The position numbers were made by a program, and so were the translations under genes. Under the pieces are notes generated by a model, which did not search any database, was not told the origin of the DNA, and was given only the letters and a program-made list of their open reading frames with translations. DNA of 64,000 nucleotides from Turbatrix aceti (lineage: Eukaryota > Nematoda > Chromadorea > Rhabditida > Panagrolaimidae). Each line of letters starts with the position of its first letter. The first letter of the stretch is position 1. Of this stretch, positions 13,642 through 25,750 are shown piece by piece. The stretch spans positions 3,376,739-3,440,738 of the forward strand of contig OZ017767.1 in assembly GCA_963969345.1 (NCBI GenBank), given 5' to 3'.

Positions 13642-14777
13642 GGTTGCTGAAAGGAAAACAAAATTATTTTTTTCCGCAGGTATCTTCGCGACTTAAAAAA
13701 TTCACGCAGACGAGCGCGATCAGGTGAGAGGCCTTTTTTATGCTCAAACAACCGGTAGTTTGATCACAAGGAACATTCTCGTGGATTGAAATCACAAATG
13801 CGTCTGGCAAAGTAAGAATTGTTTTTTTTTCTCAAACCATCGAGCTTCGGCGAGTACGCGAAGTTCCTCATACGAAAAAAACAATTAACACAACAGACAA
13901 CGAAGAAAATAACCAAAAACACGTATATCAAATTTATGTGGCGTAAAATTAAATAATTAAAAATTCTTCTATTCGTCAAAATCAACCCCAAACTTTGCTG
14001 ATTGTGCGTTTTTTGAGCGCAAAACAAAAAAAAGGATAACAGCTTGGGAAATTATAACAGCTATCTCACGTACATTCTGTTTTTACGCAACCAAATTCAA
14101 CTACGCATCTAGCCGATGGCCGAGCCGCAGTCGATTGTTACCCAACGGGTTCCTGGGACACTAAGGACTCCTGGAAAGGAGTAGGAAGGCGGACGCAAAC
14201 CGGCGTAAACCTGCTCTCCCAGGGGCAACAAACCACAATTCAGGGTTGTTTGCGCAACCAGATGCTGTTGACCGGCGGTTATATGTATGTACACGATTGC
14301 ATAAGTTACACTTTTTGGAGTTTGTATGAGGGGTGTGTAGGAGGAAGGGAACTTTGTCCTGCAAAAAAAGCTTCTGCGTTTTGAACGGTGCCTCGCGTTT
14401 AGCACGTATATATCTTGGGGCCTGCGGAGATGTTAGGGATCACGGAATACAGATTTTTACTACAACAGTAAGAAAGTTGATCAACTTATTTGCCAAAGAC
14501 CGCGATCAAAAATGTCGAAGGTGCATAACAAACTCGCCAGACGCTCATGAGCATTTTTGGGGTAACAAACACAAACAACTATTTAGACACAATTTGTTGC
14601 GACAACACGTGGACCCAGTGATCAGAAATGTCGTATGACTGGAAAATGTTTGCTAAGCAAATCTGTAATTTGTAAGAAGAAATCGCTATGATCCCATATA
14701 CATATTTATGCAGATCCTTTATTGGCCATCTGCAAAAAAAATTAGAAAACACCATCGATGAACATGAAGACCGCTTC
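13642..14777. other. Intergenic; possible minus-strand coding piece at 14109-14290
   Basis: The stretch contains the P450 upstream region and the 3' flank of the MSP-domain gene. A minus-strand frame ending at 14109 has protein-like composition over its last ~58 residues (around LGEQVYAGLRPPSYSFPG, then VTIDCGSAIG and stop). It lacks a clear acceptor and family match, so I note it only as a weak candidate terminal exon. Nothing else is supported. Confidence 0.3.
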
Positions 14778-15255
14778 TCACTCACGTTCAAACATGATCT
14801 GAAAAATCATCTCATCAGCAAACTTTTCCAACAAGAAATATAAACTCACATTGAGCCGTCGTTCACCTTGGGGAGGTCCGTAGTGCTCACCCCACGCACC
14901 TGCCGGAGTTGAGCCTTCTGGCGCAGGGATGTGGTAGACACCGATGTGATGCCGCCCGGAATCCGGCGGGCTTCCGTTTGGTCTGAAAACACAATTTTGT
15001 TATTTTGAAACCCCCAAAAACACGCTAAACTCACTTATACTTAATCTGTATATCGGTAGACGCGTTAAAGTCGAGTATGCCTCGGGGCGGACGAATGGAG
15101 AACATATCGTTCCTGGAGCACTTGACCTTGAAGGCCTGTCTCGAATCGCTGTGGTTGGTGAGCTTGAGATTGGCGGTCAACTCCAGAGAGGAATCGCCAA
15201 CGAACGTAACCTGACTCGGTGGATCGGTGATGAGGTGGAACTGTCTGTCAACCAT
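14778..15255 (-). CDS. Short MSP-domain protein (sperm-specific SSP/MSD-like)
   Basis: Three exons, 15255-15035, 14982-14850 and 14798-14778 (221, 133 and 21 nt), join in frame to give 124 aa ending in IMFERE. The first exon is a major-sperm-protein-type immunoglobulin fold: ITDPPSQVTFVGDSSLELTA, then LKLTNHSDSRQAFKVKCS, then the typical FSIRPPRGILDFNASTDIQI. The second exon carries the variable tail with YHIPAPEGSTPAGAWGEHYG, like the short cytoplasmic SSP/MSD group of nematode sperm. The ATG at 15255 is chosen because the residues just before it come from an alternative-codon extension. It lies head-to-head with the small gene at 15549, so the ~290 bp between them may be a shared promoter. 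Confidence 0.88.
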
Positions 15256-15548
15256 GCCGACGATAAGCAAAACGGAAAAGAGAAGATGAAAGTGACGGGA
15301 TGCTGTTTCGTGTTTATTGCCGGGAAATGTTCACGCAAAAACCTCTTTTGCTACGTGTGCAGTACGTGTGCGTGAGCGAAAAGACGAGACCGATACTTCT
15401 GTGAGATGACCACGTCTGATTGTCTGATCAGAGAATTCCCGAACGGCAAGCAATCGTCGCTGTGTTTTTTTTTGCATAAAAAACGTTAGCATGAAATTTT
15501 GTGAAAAAAAGTATCAGTTACAGAGTGCACTCGTCAGCCGGTGCGAAT

Positions 15549-16211
15549 ATGTCTGAATCCATGGATCAGGTGAGGGACAACTTTTTGATGCAGAAAAAAT
15601 TGTCTGGTTTCAGAATCTGCCTGCGTTGTCGACAAGAACGCCGCCTTCAAATGTTGATCGCGTTTCGCTCTTCTCGGTGGGTTTTTTTTTCCATTTTTTA
15701 AAGATGCAAGCACAGGATTTTGTAATTTTTATTAATTTTTAATTTTCTGTAATCCCGGTAAATTTTAAAATCCTGCTTTTAAAAAAAAAATTTTTACATT
15801 TTTTTTCGTATAAATTCTATAAAAATTTGCAATTGTTTTTTGGAGTCTCAAAAAAATACAGAATCCCAACAACACCAAATACAAATATGTAGTATATTTC
15901 ACGTCATGGCACTTGTCACGTGCTGCAAAAAAATACGGAAGACAGCTAATTAGAGCACAATTATTTTTTTCCGGAACGTGTTCTTTTGCCTTCAATTAGT
16001 CGATGCTTCGTGGCAGAAAAACTATGGTTTTTGAGTCGCCAGATAATTTTCAAATTAATTTGTATCCAGCTGGCGCTTCCGCTTCTGAAATGCACGAATT
16101 GTTGCCTGCTGCCAAAATCAAACTTATTTCCAGGTAATCATGTCTCATCTCGTTGAACTCAACGAAACCGACAACTTTTACCAGTACCCGATGAGCTACA
16201 GCTACGACTGA
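15549..16211 (+). CDS. Small spliced gene, 53 aa, unknown function
   Basis: Three exons at 15549-15569, 15614-15676 and 16134-16211 have good GT/TTTCAG junctions, all phase 0, and give MSESMDQ + NLPALSTRTPPSNVDRVSLFS + a tail ending in FYQYPMSYSYD. It is too small for a routine ORF search. The first intron is 44 bp and the second 457 bp, so an unseen exon between 15677 and 16133 is possible. The protein has no signal peptide or membrane segment and I do not recognise it. Head-to-head placement with the MSP-domain gene suggests, but does not show, germline expression. Confidence 0.5.
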
Positions 16212-16673
16212 CCATACCTGGGCCTGGAGGGATCGAAAAATGCTCGATTTCGTCCCCAAGTGCACACTTCACTCTTTGCATTCTTTTTTTCCCGTCCGAA
16301 TAAAGAATAAAGAGTAAAGTTGGTTTTTGCGATAAATTTGACAGTGATCTTTTTTGTTTGACAAGCGGAAACCTCCGGCAGATTACCTGTTGACGAAGTA
16401 GGTTGACCCTTTGATCGCTGACTGCTACTATACGGCTGACTGAGGGACTGATAAGCCGGCACAAAGTACATTTCTCTTCCAAAATTTATGGACAGAGGAA
16501 GAAGCGATACCCAAGAGGAGGGGTGGCCGGCCCGTGGCTGTCTTAGGTATCACCAGGTTAGGTTGGGGGCTGAGTTGAGTTGAGCGAGCATGTGGACGCC
16601 TTCCACTACATCACACCACCTTGTGTTACGATTGTGAGCAGAGCTTTACACATTTATTTCTTCTGTTTTTCAG

Positions 16674-16846
16674 AAGCTGGGTTGAAGACGAGCCGTGGAG
16701 TACTCCAGCTGTTGCTTTGCTGTTTTTTGAACCTGAAATTCGTTGTATCATGACCATGCTGGCCAACGGACGTGCTGCTGTTGACGTCGGCAACAACGCT
16801 CAACTTAATGGATATATGCGGATCCAAAGTCGGACGCAGGTTGCTG
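16674..16846 (+). CDS. Candidate isolated exon, unknown gene
   Basis: A 173-nt segment is bounded by TTTTTCAG (ends 16673) and GTGAGT (starts 16847), with an open, balanced-composition frame containing MTMLANGRAAVDVGNNAQLN and then GYMRIQSRTQVA. GC content is higher than the surrounding AT-rich DNA. No partner exons could be assigned with confidence. A TTAG at about 16961 could start the next one. It may be coding or part of a spliced non-coding RNA. Confidence 0.35.
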
Positions 16847-18642
16847 GTGAGTTCATATTTTTTTCTGGGATTGGTCATTTGAAAACTTGACGAAAGTGAT
16901 GTTATTTTTTAATTTTTTTGTGCACCTTTCATCAACTTTCCACCCCCGCGTTTGGCCTTAGGTTATCGGTTGTGAACATTCATAGTGCGTAAAATGGGTG
17001 ATGAATCAACAAACAAGACAACAATATTAATACGTACAGGTGGTGTGATGACGTGTATGTATTTATTTCGTACTCATGTGATACTTAGGAAATTTTTATC
17101 GTAATATCAACAATTTTGAATTCCCAGAATCTTGAAAAAAAAATTCAGTCAAGCACTTTTTTGACCAAAATTATTCCCATTTTCCAAAAAAAAAAATTTT
17201 CCAAAATCCGAAGCAAATTTCTAAAAATAACATTCCGATCTGATCTTTTTTAACCTCAATCAAATAAGTACTTCGTCACTCCAAAATCGAATCCGGCAAC
17301 AAAAGAACCAGTTCAAAAGTCAACAATCCCAAATAGAATTAGATTTTGGAGGTTGCCGGAGGACAAACAAGGAAAGTAATCAAACAACCAACCACACCGC
17401 AGAAGTCGAGTGAATCAGTGTTATTATACCTCTCCCCACCCCAGTTGCAGCGGCTGTCAATTATAAAACGGGCATGTCGCTAGTTTATCTCGCGAGACGC
17501 CTGTCTGTCGAGACAGAATTCCGAGTATCGAGAAATTCTGTTTGTCTCTTGTATAAGATTTCTTTCATGACTCACCTTTTGCGGATCTGTCGATTGTGGG
17601 AAAATTTAATATTTAGGTTGTTAGCCGAACGTAAATGTGTCGATATCCGTGTTCCTCAAGTTTGATCCCATTTTCTAAACTTTTCGGAATTTTATGCAGT
17701 GACAACAAAGATTGTAGCCAATTGTTGTTATTGTGTAACCATTGTTTTGCTAACTGCAGAATGCATAACTAGCAAAATGTTGTTGCACGGAGAAGGACAA
17801 TGACCAACCACGGGCGATAGATAACACGAGAAAGCACTCAGTAGGACCAAAGAATTTATTGCCCGCAATTGCAATTGCCTCTGGAGGTTCGCTGTGCCAG
17901 TGCACATGATTTGAGGACCATTTTTGGTTTTTGTATCTTCGAACGTATTTTAACTGTAATTCTTTGGACTACTGCTCAGTAGACGTCACTCACTTTACAG
18001 CCGATAGCTGTTTTTTGAGTCCGACACGTGATTGCTTTCTGAATTTTTATCAGAAAAAGACGACAAAATATAGTGCGCTACCGAATTTTTGATAACACGT
18101 GTAAATATGCTTGGTGATGAAAAAAAGAGAGAGGTAATGTGATCTTTTTTCCGGTAAACAAGACAAACTTTGGATTTGAATTTTTTGTAAATTACAGTAC
18201 TGCAAACTCCCCAGCAAGCTGTGTAGAATTTACCTGACAATCCAATTTTCTAGAACCTACTTCAATTTTTTTTTGCAAAAAAACAGCAAAAAATGCACTT
18301 TCGCATTTTACTTTTTTTGCATCTGTCATGAAAAAAAAATATTTAGAATTTCAATGATTGACGCCAAATTAAGGCTGACCTCTAATTTGCGCGATAATGA
18401 AGGACAGGAAGAGGGCTATCGCGACCGGGTGGGTAAACGTTCATCAAGCATCCATAGTAAGGCGGAGAAAGGCACGCGAGCGCGAACAAGGACGACCACT
18501 GCATCAGTGCGCAACTTTTTCCCGCTCTTTCCTGTTTGCAGATAGATACATACATATATTGTCGATTACACGATTGAACTGTTATTAAATCCTCATAACA
18601 CTATTTATATTAACAGATTTAAGGTGAATTCACCGTGGCTTT
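16847..18642. other. Intergenic up to the first gap
   Basis: This AT-rich stretch has no supported gene. Short open frames at 17474-17665, 17995-18240 and 18273-18545 show no splice structure or recognisable domain. Confidence 0.55.
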
Positions 18643-18842
18643 NNNNNNNNNNNNNNNNNNNNNNNNNNNNNNNNNNNNNNNNNNNNNNNNNNNNNNNNNN
18701 NNNNNNNNNNNNNNNNNNNNNNNNNNNNNNNNNNNNNNNNNNNNNNNNNNNNNNNNNNNNNNNNNNNNNNNNNNNNNNNNNNNNNNNNNNNNNNNNNNNN
18801 NNNNNNNNNNNNNNNNNNNNNNNNNNNNNNNNNNNNNNNNNN
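18643..18842. other. Assembly gap (200 N)
   Basis: Exactly 200 N, so the size is probably nominal. The sequence immediately to the right begins with the terminus of an inverted-repeat element. Confidence 1.
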
Positions 18843-18845
18843 CTA

Positions 18846-20131
18846 CTCACAAAAAAATGACTCGAATGGACATGTTCCATTAAAAAATTTGTATCGATAT
18901 TCATTACCCGCAATGGACAAAATCCATTAATTCTCGAAAAAAACTTTTACCCGTAAAAGACAAAATTCAAAATTTGAGAAATGGAAAATGTCTTTTATAT
19001 TGAAAAGATTTTGACCCTCGAAAAAACAAAAACAGATGCAAACTAATTTGCATGTGTGTTTTAAATGAAAAATGTCCATTAAATTGAAAAGACTTATTGA
19101 TAATCAAAAACAAAAACAAATGCAAAATAATTTGCAAGTGTTTGTGGCGATGGGTTTGAAAAAATGACAAAAGTCGAAAACGAGCTTTTGTCATTTTTTC
19201 TTCTTATCGTGATTCCCGGCGCGATTTTTTGCGCATTTTTGCATTATGAACTTAAAATTATAATAATTTTTGTCCTATCGTTTTCATTCATGTTTTCAAT
19301 TGTGTTTGTTTATAAGTGCTTTGCTGCTATGTTGTTTCCCTCCGTCGTATATTTTCTGCTCGCCGTCAACGGCTGTGCTTAGCACAGTGTGCTACTTAGA
19401 CGAATTGTTGATTGACTCCAACCATGGTAAGAATTTTGCCCGAGTAATATTTACTGTTTGGGGTTTGCATGACATGTGTTTTTCTAACAAAACCGTATAG
19501 TCGTCAGTTGGCAATGTTGTGGTTTTGATTCTGCGTGTTGTTAGTATTTTGAGGTTGGCGTTTGAGTTTGGGGAAAAATAGGTTGATGACGATTGGATGG
19601 AGATTTGTTGATTACGGCGTTTCAAAACTGCATGCCTTGCCAAAGCACTACTATACAACTTGTTAGAAAAACACATGTCATGCACCTCAAGACCATTTTT
19701 TTCATGAAGTATTTTCATTTTTTAGGATGCCAATGTTATTGCCGCCGCCGAAATCGACATCTTCGGAATCGTCCTCAAGCTTCCCTCTCATCGAATCAAT
19801 CAGATCAAGTGACCGTTAACTCGACAACGTAATTTTTTGTCTGTTTGAATGTAATTTGTTGTTTATATGTATGATATCGTTGGTAAATAGAAATGACCTA
19901 CTGTAGCAAAACGCGTGGGTGGAATGGGGTCAGAGCAGAACGAAATTGCGGCGAAAGAATATTCATGACACTTTGCCAAGCTTTGGGGAATGGACATTGT
20001 CTTTCAAGGATAATGGACTTTATCTATTCAACCCGAGGGAATGGACTTGTCTATTATTGCATGAAACGATTGACATGTCCATTACTTGGGATTGACATTT
20101 CAATTACCGGTGAATATCATTTTTTTGTGAG
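18846..20131. mobile_element. Inverted-repeat element with CTCACAAAAAAATGA ends and TA flanks
   Basis: The left end reads CTCACAAAAAAATGA from 18846. The right end is its reverse complement, ending GTGAG at 20131. Both ends are flanked by TA (18844-18845 and 20132-20133), as expected for a Tc1/mariner-type target duplication. Inside each end are several copies of a short ATGGACA / TGTCCAT motif: near 18867, 18914 and 19070 on the left, and near 19990, 20020, 20040 and 20070 on the right. No transposase-like frame is visible, so this would be a non-autonomous element of about 1.29 kb. The left end touches the assembly gap. Confidence 0.6.
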
Positions 20132-20133
20132 TA

Positions 20134-22545
20134 CGTGGCCCCCGTTGACTTCACATTCCCGTTCCCATTTCCAAGTTTCCAAGTAGGCGTTAATAGGATC
20201 TCGCTGATAGATGTCCGTCGTGTTTTTTTTGGGGTGTAAATTCCTTGATGTCATTTGTTTTTTTATTTCTGACTTGTACACATACTCCGCACAATTTCTT
20301 TCCGGGGGGAGGGGGTCAGTTGATGCGTAGCGGCGTCATGCCACCCACAAAGCATGCTTTTGAATTTGTTTCGAGACTTTTTTAACCACGCATTTTCATG
20401 GAAACACTAATTTGGAGTCAAATTACCTGACAATTTTATCCTTGTGCGAAAACCACATTTTTTTATACTCGCGTTCTTTGCCCGATTTTTTTGTACTTTC
20501 ACGCATAAACCAGAAACAATCAAAAAATCTTTCTTAAATCAGTGTTCCCGGATAATGTCACGCGCCTTGACCCCTGAAATCCCATTCAAAAAATCTCATG
20601 AACTTTATTTACAAAAAAAAATGTTTTACACTATTTTATGCATCGAATCCGGAAACTATTGTTGTTATCCATCCAACAATCGAACGACGGGAAAAAATAT
20701 GTAACAATGCAATTGGAATTTTTCGTCAACAAGCTGTCTGGAAGGTGGATTTGCTCGCAGCGCAGAGCCGACGCAGCTAAGCCAGATTTTTTTGTAAAAT
20801 TGCTTCAGGGCATGCATTTTTTTCTGATGTTAAACATTTTTTGTTCCAAACTCACGGAGGTAAAAAAGTGTTAAAGAAAAAAAGACTTGTATGTAGTATG
20901 CCTTTTTTTGTCTTGTCCTGCGCGATGTCACCGGGGACAAGACACCGTTTCCGATCAATTTGTTGTTTGTTCATTCATCCATGATCATTCATCAGGGTAT
21001 GTATTATACCAAAAAAATACTTAAAGTGGAATCAATAACCCTTCCCCTCCCCCCTCCTGTCTCCTTGTTCGGCGATGGTGCATGCATGCACTCCATCGAA
21101 TCAAGCTGACCTAATCCGACTCACTCGAAAAATGTGTATCATCACCTGAATTGCCCGGCAGAACAAGCGACGACCTCGAGAAGAAGTGGAGGCACGAGAG
21201 CGGTCTTCTTCGTCTTGATACGAGGCAGATAGGCGGGGAGGGAAGGAGATGAGTGCGCGAGATAAATTTTGCGACAGCGGAGCAGGCAGGAGGCGCTGAG
21301 TGATCGCATCATGACAAATTCTCCTCCCAGTTAGGCTGTTTTTCGCGACGCTCGTCCCGTGCATGACCCCCTCGCCTACTACGTACTACCTACTACCCCC
21401 GCCGCCTCTTTCTATCCTATCTGGAAGATGCTCCTGCGGAGGCTTGTTTTTTTCATATTCCACATGGAACGGCACTTTGACGTCACTTCACGTGCTCCTG
21501 AGGGGTACTTAAATCTTCTTGGTCTGGAGATTTTTCCCCACACGCATCTGTCTTCCACGGGGATGCGCACTTTCATCCGGTTTCCCTTTTTGCATTAACA
21601 AATGATTCTACGCAGTGTCAAATGTCTCATCCTCTCTTCATCTTGGAAGCAATGCTCACATCAGACGACGTTCCGATTTTTTTGTGTTCCCGAATTTATG
21701 TCCTGTCCTATTCGATTTTACCCAACCCAAAATTTTTTTTTGTGAATTTTTAATTTGATGAAAACAATTTTTACAATAAAAAATAATCCAAATTAAAATT
21801 ATACAAAAAAGATAAGTGAATATTTTTTTGCTGTTCTGCGAAACAAAACGCGCAGCAAATTACAAATTACAGAAACTTGTTTTGCATCGGAGAAAAAAGT
21901 TGTCTCATCAACAAACAAACAAAAAAAGACGCTGTTCTCATCCCGGCATCTGCGCCCCCCCCCTTTTTTTCTGCCAGGTTAGGTCGGATGATGTCCATCT
22001 CTGTCTTCAACCTAAGGTCATCGGGTTGGGTTTTGCGTGACCGAACGAACACTTTTGAACAATTGTTGTAGCGTGCACGGACCCCCGGACCTGCCCAGGC
22101 CGACCCCCTCGATGGTGCTGGTGGCGATGATGTGTGGTGTGGCCTGCAATGTTCTTTCCCGACGCTTACGAATTAAAAATCACATTTTTTGCATAACCCA
22201 AAAAAAAATGTTGCACGCCGTTTACTTTGCCTTCGCCCCCTGCAAACTCTTGTTTAACACCAAAAAAATAACAAATTCCGTCTAATACGGAAAAGGCGCC
22301 AATTGGGTAATAAACATTTCATTGACGCGATAACTTGGCTTCGAGTCTGTTGAGATAGTTGATTGCGCTTCACGCAATGACGCCCCTGGGAGAGCTCACG
22401 CGCATGCCAGACCAGGCCTTCTCCCTCCCGGCCACCCCTCCTCCACCCGGCTGGCCATTACGGTTTATTGTTGATTTACCCCCTGGATTCCCGTCATTTC
22501 ACGTCACACTGACTTTACATGGTAAATCGGTGAAATCCAGACGCA
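20134..22545. other. Intergenic, no supported gene
   Basis: Mixed AT-rich and C/T-rich sequence upstream of the acyl-CoA synthetase gene. It includes pyrimidine-rich tracts near 21950 and a GC-richer zone at 22350-22480. I see no gene or RNA structure that can be supported. Confidence 0.55.
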
Positions 22546-22553
22546 TATATAAA
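22546..22553 (+). promoter_or_regulatory. TATA box of the acyl-CoA synthetase gene
   Basis: TATATAAA lies 38-45 bp before the ATG at 22591, giving a very short predicted leader. No splice acceptor lies between, so this transcript probably starts conventionally and not by trans-splicing. Confidence 0.55.
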
Positions 22554-22590
22554 GTTGTCTTCTCCGCGTGAGTGCAGTGTGCTTTGAAAA

Positions 22591-24653
22591 ATGCTGTCAA
22601 CGGCGCTCGGCATGTTTGGAAGCTGGCGGCGCAGTGCAAGTCGTAGCCCGCAGCATACATCGATGCCACCGACGTCGTCTTCGCCGAAGAAACGGTCTCG
22701 AGACCATTCAATGCCAAATCTCGCTTTTACAGACAAATCCGTCGTCGGTACACTCCCCTCGATGATCGACGACGGGAAGAGTTACACTCACGGCTGCTCG
22801 AGCGTGCCGCTCCTCTTCGACACCATCGGGCAGCGTCTTCGCCTCGCTGCAGCCACTTCGCCGAAGAAAGAAGTCGCTATTTTTAAGCGACAAAACCTTC
22901 GAATTACCTTTGAACGCCTTTTGGCTGATGTAAGTCCCTTTTTTCTTTATTTTTGTTTTTTAATTATGTACAAATTAAATTTCCAGGCCGAAGACTTTGC
23001 GTCAGGCCTTATCCACCTGGGCATCGAAAAAGGAGATCGCATTGGCATCTGGTCGCCCAACTACTACGAATGGATCGTGACAATGTTTGCCTCCGGCCTC
23101 GCCGGCTACACCCTAGTCAACGTCAATCCCATGTACCACACTGAAGACCTTTACTACGCGCTTGACAAAGTCGGAATCAAGGCTCTGGTCATGCCACCAT
23201 CTTTCCGGTCTTCGAACTACTACGAGACGATGGCTGAGCTCATGCCTGAGATTAAGCAGTATCGCGCGGGAGAATCCAACATCAATTCCGACACTCTACC
23301 CAAGCTGCGCCACCTGATCGTCTTCGACGAAAACGACCGCGCTTACCACGGAGCCTGGCGCTTCAACGACGTCTGCAATTTTGGCACCGAAGACGATCGC
23401 CACAAGTTGAAGATTTACGAGCGCCGGGTCATGCCTGACGATCCGGCAAACATCCAGTATACCAGCGGCACGACTGGGAAACCGAAGGCAGCGACACTCA
23501 CGCACCACAACATCGTCAACAATGCGTACTTTGTTGGTCGTCGCGCGAAGTATAACGAAAGGGTGAGTAAAGTTTTTGCCATGTGCATATTTTGGAAAAA
23601 TCGTTTCAGGACTCTCGAGTATGCATCCCGAACCCCCTCTACCACTGCTTCGGCTGCGTAATGGGGATTCTGTCCTGCGTGGTTCACGTTCAGACCTGTG
23701 TCTTCCCCTCGCCGTCTTTCGAGCCCCTGGCAGCGATGGAGGCAATCGAAAGCGAGCGCTGCACCGCAGTTTACGGTACACCAACGATGTACATCGACAT
23801 GATGAGCCACGAGCGGTACGAGACAATCGACTTTTCGTCCATCAAAAGTGGCATCGTGGCAGGCGCTCCATGCCCTCAATCTCTCTGCAAGCGACTTGTG
23901 ACAGAACTTAACATGCTTGACATGCAGGTGTGCTACGGCACCACCGAGACCTCCCCTGTCAGCTTCATGTCTCTGACCAACGTCCCACCCGAGGAGCGTA
24001 TCATGTCAGTTGGCCACGTGATGGACCACCTAGAAGCCGTCATCGTCGATTCTGAAGGCTGCATTGTCAAGAAGGGCCAACGGGGTGAGGTCTGGGTTCG
24101 TGGGTACTCGGTCATGCGCGGATACTGGGACAACGAAGAACAGACCCGAAACGAGATCACTCCCGATCGGTGGTATCACACAGGAGACATCGGTGTCATG
24201 CGTTCCGATCAGTCGGTTGCCGTTGTCGGACGCTCCAAAGACATGATTGTCCGCGGCGGAGAGAACATCTACCCTACCGAAGTCGAGCAGTTCCTCTTCC
24301 GGCACCCCGCCATCGCGGACGTCCACATCATCGGCGTTCCTGACTGTCGCATGGGCGAAGTCGGATGTGCGTGGATCCGTCTCAACTCCAACTCTTCCGT
24401 CACTTCCGAGGAAATCAAGCAGTGGTGCAAGGGAAAAGTGCGTTAATGCCTAAAATCGCCCAATAAAATTTTAAATCTCAACTAAATATTTTTTCAGATC
24501 GCTCATTTCAAAATTCCCAAATACATTTTCTTCAAGCGTGACTGCGATTTCCCCAAAACTGTCACAGGAAAAATTCAAAAGTACAAAATGCGGGAGCTGA
24601 CGATTCGTGAACTCCAGCTCCAAAACGTCGAATCACACTTTACGCAACTGTAA
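22591..24653 (+). CDS. Acyl-CoA synthetase, ACSF2-like (mitochondrial medium-chain type)
   Basis: This ANL-superfamily ligase activates fatty acids to acyl-CoA through an acyl-adenylate. Exons are 22591-22929, 22987-23562, 23610-24437 and 24498-24653. The N-terminal ~45 residues are Ser/Arg-rich and lack acidic residues at the start, consistent with a mitochondrial presequence. Visible motifs in order are GIWSPNYYEWIV, the P-loop YTSGTTGKPKAATLTH, NPLYHCFG, the adenine-binding YGTTETSP, the hinge region with RWYHTGDIG, VVGRSKDMIVRGGENIYPTE, and the C-terminal catalytic lysine segment TGKIQKYKMRE. These match ACSF2 better than long-chain ACSL enzymes. The 3' flank has AATAAA at 24746-24751. 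The gene appears intact. Confidence 0.93.
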
Positions 24654-25096
24654 AAGCTTTTTTGTCGCCTCAGACGTCTCCAATCCGTTCTTCAAATCCG
24701 ATTCCAATTTTTTTTGCTTTTCTACACCACTTTAAACAAAAACCAAATAAAAAACTTTGATGCCTGGTAATAAGATGGCAATCTCTGTCACAACGCTGCT
24801 GCGATTTATCAGAAAAAAAAAGTGTAAGAAGTAAGAAATTCTAGGAATACTCGTGTACTGTCAATATATACATTTTTTCTGCTATTGTAACAAAAATGAT
24901 AATTTGATGTTGTTGAATTAACGAAATAAAAGAATGTGCAAGCGATTTTTGGCACAATGAATGTGAAAAAAACAACAAAAGCATTCCAGAAAACACTAGA
25001 TTCGTTCGGAGACAAAAAAACTGTTTTCACACAAAAACGGAAAATTCGAGAAAAAAAGTCGAAGAAACGCGATTTTTCCTCCATTTTGCACGCGTT

Positions 25097-25109
25097 TTCG
25101 AGAATTTTC
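25097..25109 (+). promoter_or_regulatory. Heat-shock element, three perfect units
   Basis: TTCGAGAATTTTC fits TTCnnGAAnnTTC exactly and lies 22 bp before the TATA box of the small heat-shock gene. Further two-unit sites TTCnnGAA lie at 24984-24991 and 25045-25052. This is the binding pattern of the heat-shock factor HSF-1, so heat induction is expected. Confidence 0.85.
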
Positions 25110-25130
25110 CGGATGGTTCTTCGATAGGGG

Positions 25131-25138
25131 TATAAAAG
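25131..25138 (+). promoter_or_regulatory. TATA box of small heat-shock gene 1
   Basis: TATAAAAG lies about 100 bp upstream of the start codon and just downstream of the heat-shock elements, the usual layout of an inducible small heat-shock promoter. Confidence 0.8.
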
Positions 25139-25231
25139 CAAGCTGCTGCGACGAATCCGGCAACTTTTTCGAAGTTGACTTCTACCGTCGTACTCTTCTG
25201 ATTTCTCAATCGCTATCTTCTGCTGATCATT

Positions 25232-25750
25232 ATGTCGCTCTGGCTGTATGATCCCTTCCGTGACTCTGCTCTCGCGCCCCGTCACCACCAGCGCCGTCGC
25301 CCGTTCGACCCCTTCTGGCCGGTCGCCCCGCAGCCCTGGGACATCCTGGACTCCTTCCTCGACGACGCGAACCAGCTCCGTCTCCGCGCCAACGCCGGCA
25401 AGCTGTCGATCGAGAAGGACGGCAGCTTCCAGTACGCCGTCGACACCGCCGGCTTCCAGCCCGAGGAGATCAAGGTCGACCTCGAGGGCAACGAGGTCGT
25501 CGTGACCGGCGAGCACAGCGAGAACCGCGACGGCGAGTCCGTGCACCGCTCCTTCCACCGCCGCGTCCTCCTCCCCGAGGGCAGCGACCACCAGTCGCTC
25601 AAGTGCGACCTCGACTCCGCCGGCCGCCTCACCGTCTCGGGAGTCCGCAAGGCTCTTCCTGCCGCCGACAAGCGCACTCTTCCGATCAATCTCGTCTCCC
25701 AGAAGGCGCCTGCTCCGGTTGCCTCGGGCAAGGCCAAGGGCAAGAAGTAA
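25232..25750 (+). CDS. Small heat-shock protein (alpha-crystallin family), copy 1
   Basis: This 172-aa intronless gene encodes an ATP-independent chaperone that binds unfolding proteins in the cytosol. The N-terminus begins MSLWLYDPF and has an arginine/proline-rich stretch. The alpha-crystallin domain runs from about residue 50 to 140, with FQPEEIKVDLEGNEVVVTGE, the HRSFHRRVLLPEG strand and the closing G-x-L-type segment AGRLTVSG. The tail is rich in Ala/Lys and ends AKGKK. The coding region is far more GC-rich than its flanks, which may reflect strong codon selection. The promoter has perfect heat-shock elements and a TATA box. A second, inverted copy lies at 58175-58693. Confidence 0.95.
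   Translation: MSLWLYDPFRDSALAPRHHQRRRPFDPFWPVAPQPWDILDSFLDDANQLRLRANAGKLSIEKDGSFQYAVDTAGFQPEEIKVDLEGNEVVVTGEHSENRDGESVHRSFHRRVLLPEGSDHQSLKCDLDSAGRLTVSGVRKALPAADKRTLPINLVSQKAPAPVASGKAKGKK

Noticed and set aside
16159..16482. Minus-strand frames opposite the 53-aa gene
   Set aside because: Two overlapping frames of similar length with no clear donor/acceptor pairing. The plus-strand model has better junctions.
18605..18913. Frames running through N at 18.6-18.9 kb and 51.56-52.07 kb
   Set aside because: Translations of assembly gaps.
25248..25743. Long frames in other phases and on the opposite strand of the small heat-shock gene (and the same at 58182-58677)
   Set aside because: The GC-rich coding region keeps all frames open by composition. 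Only the alpha-crystallin frame has family support.
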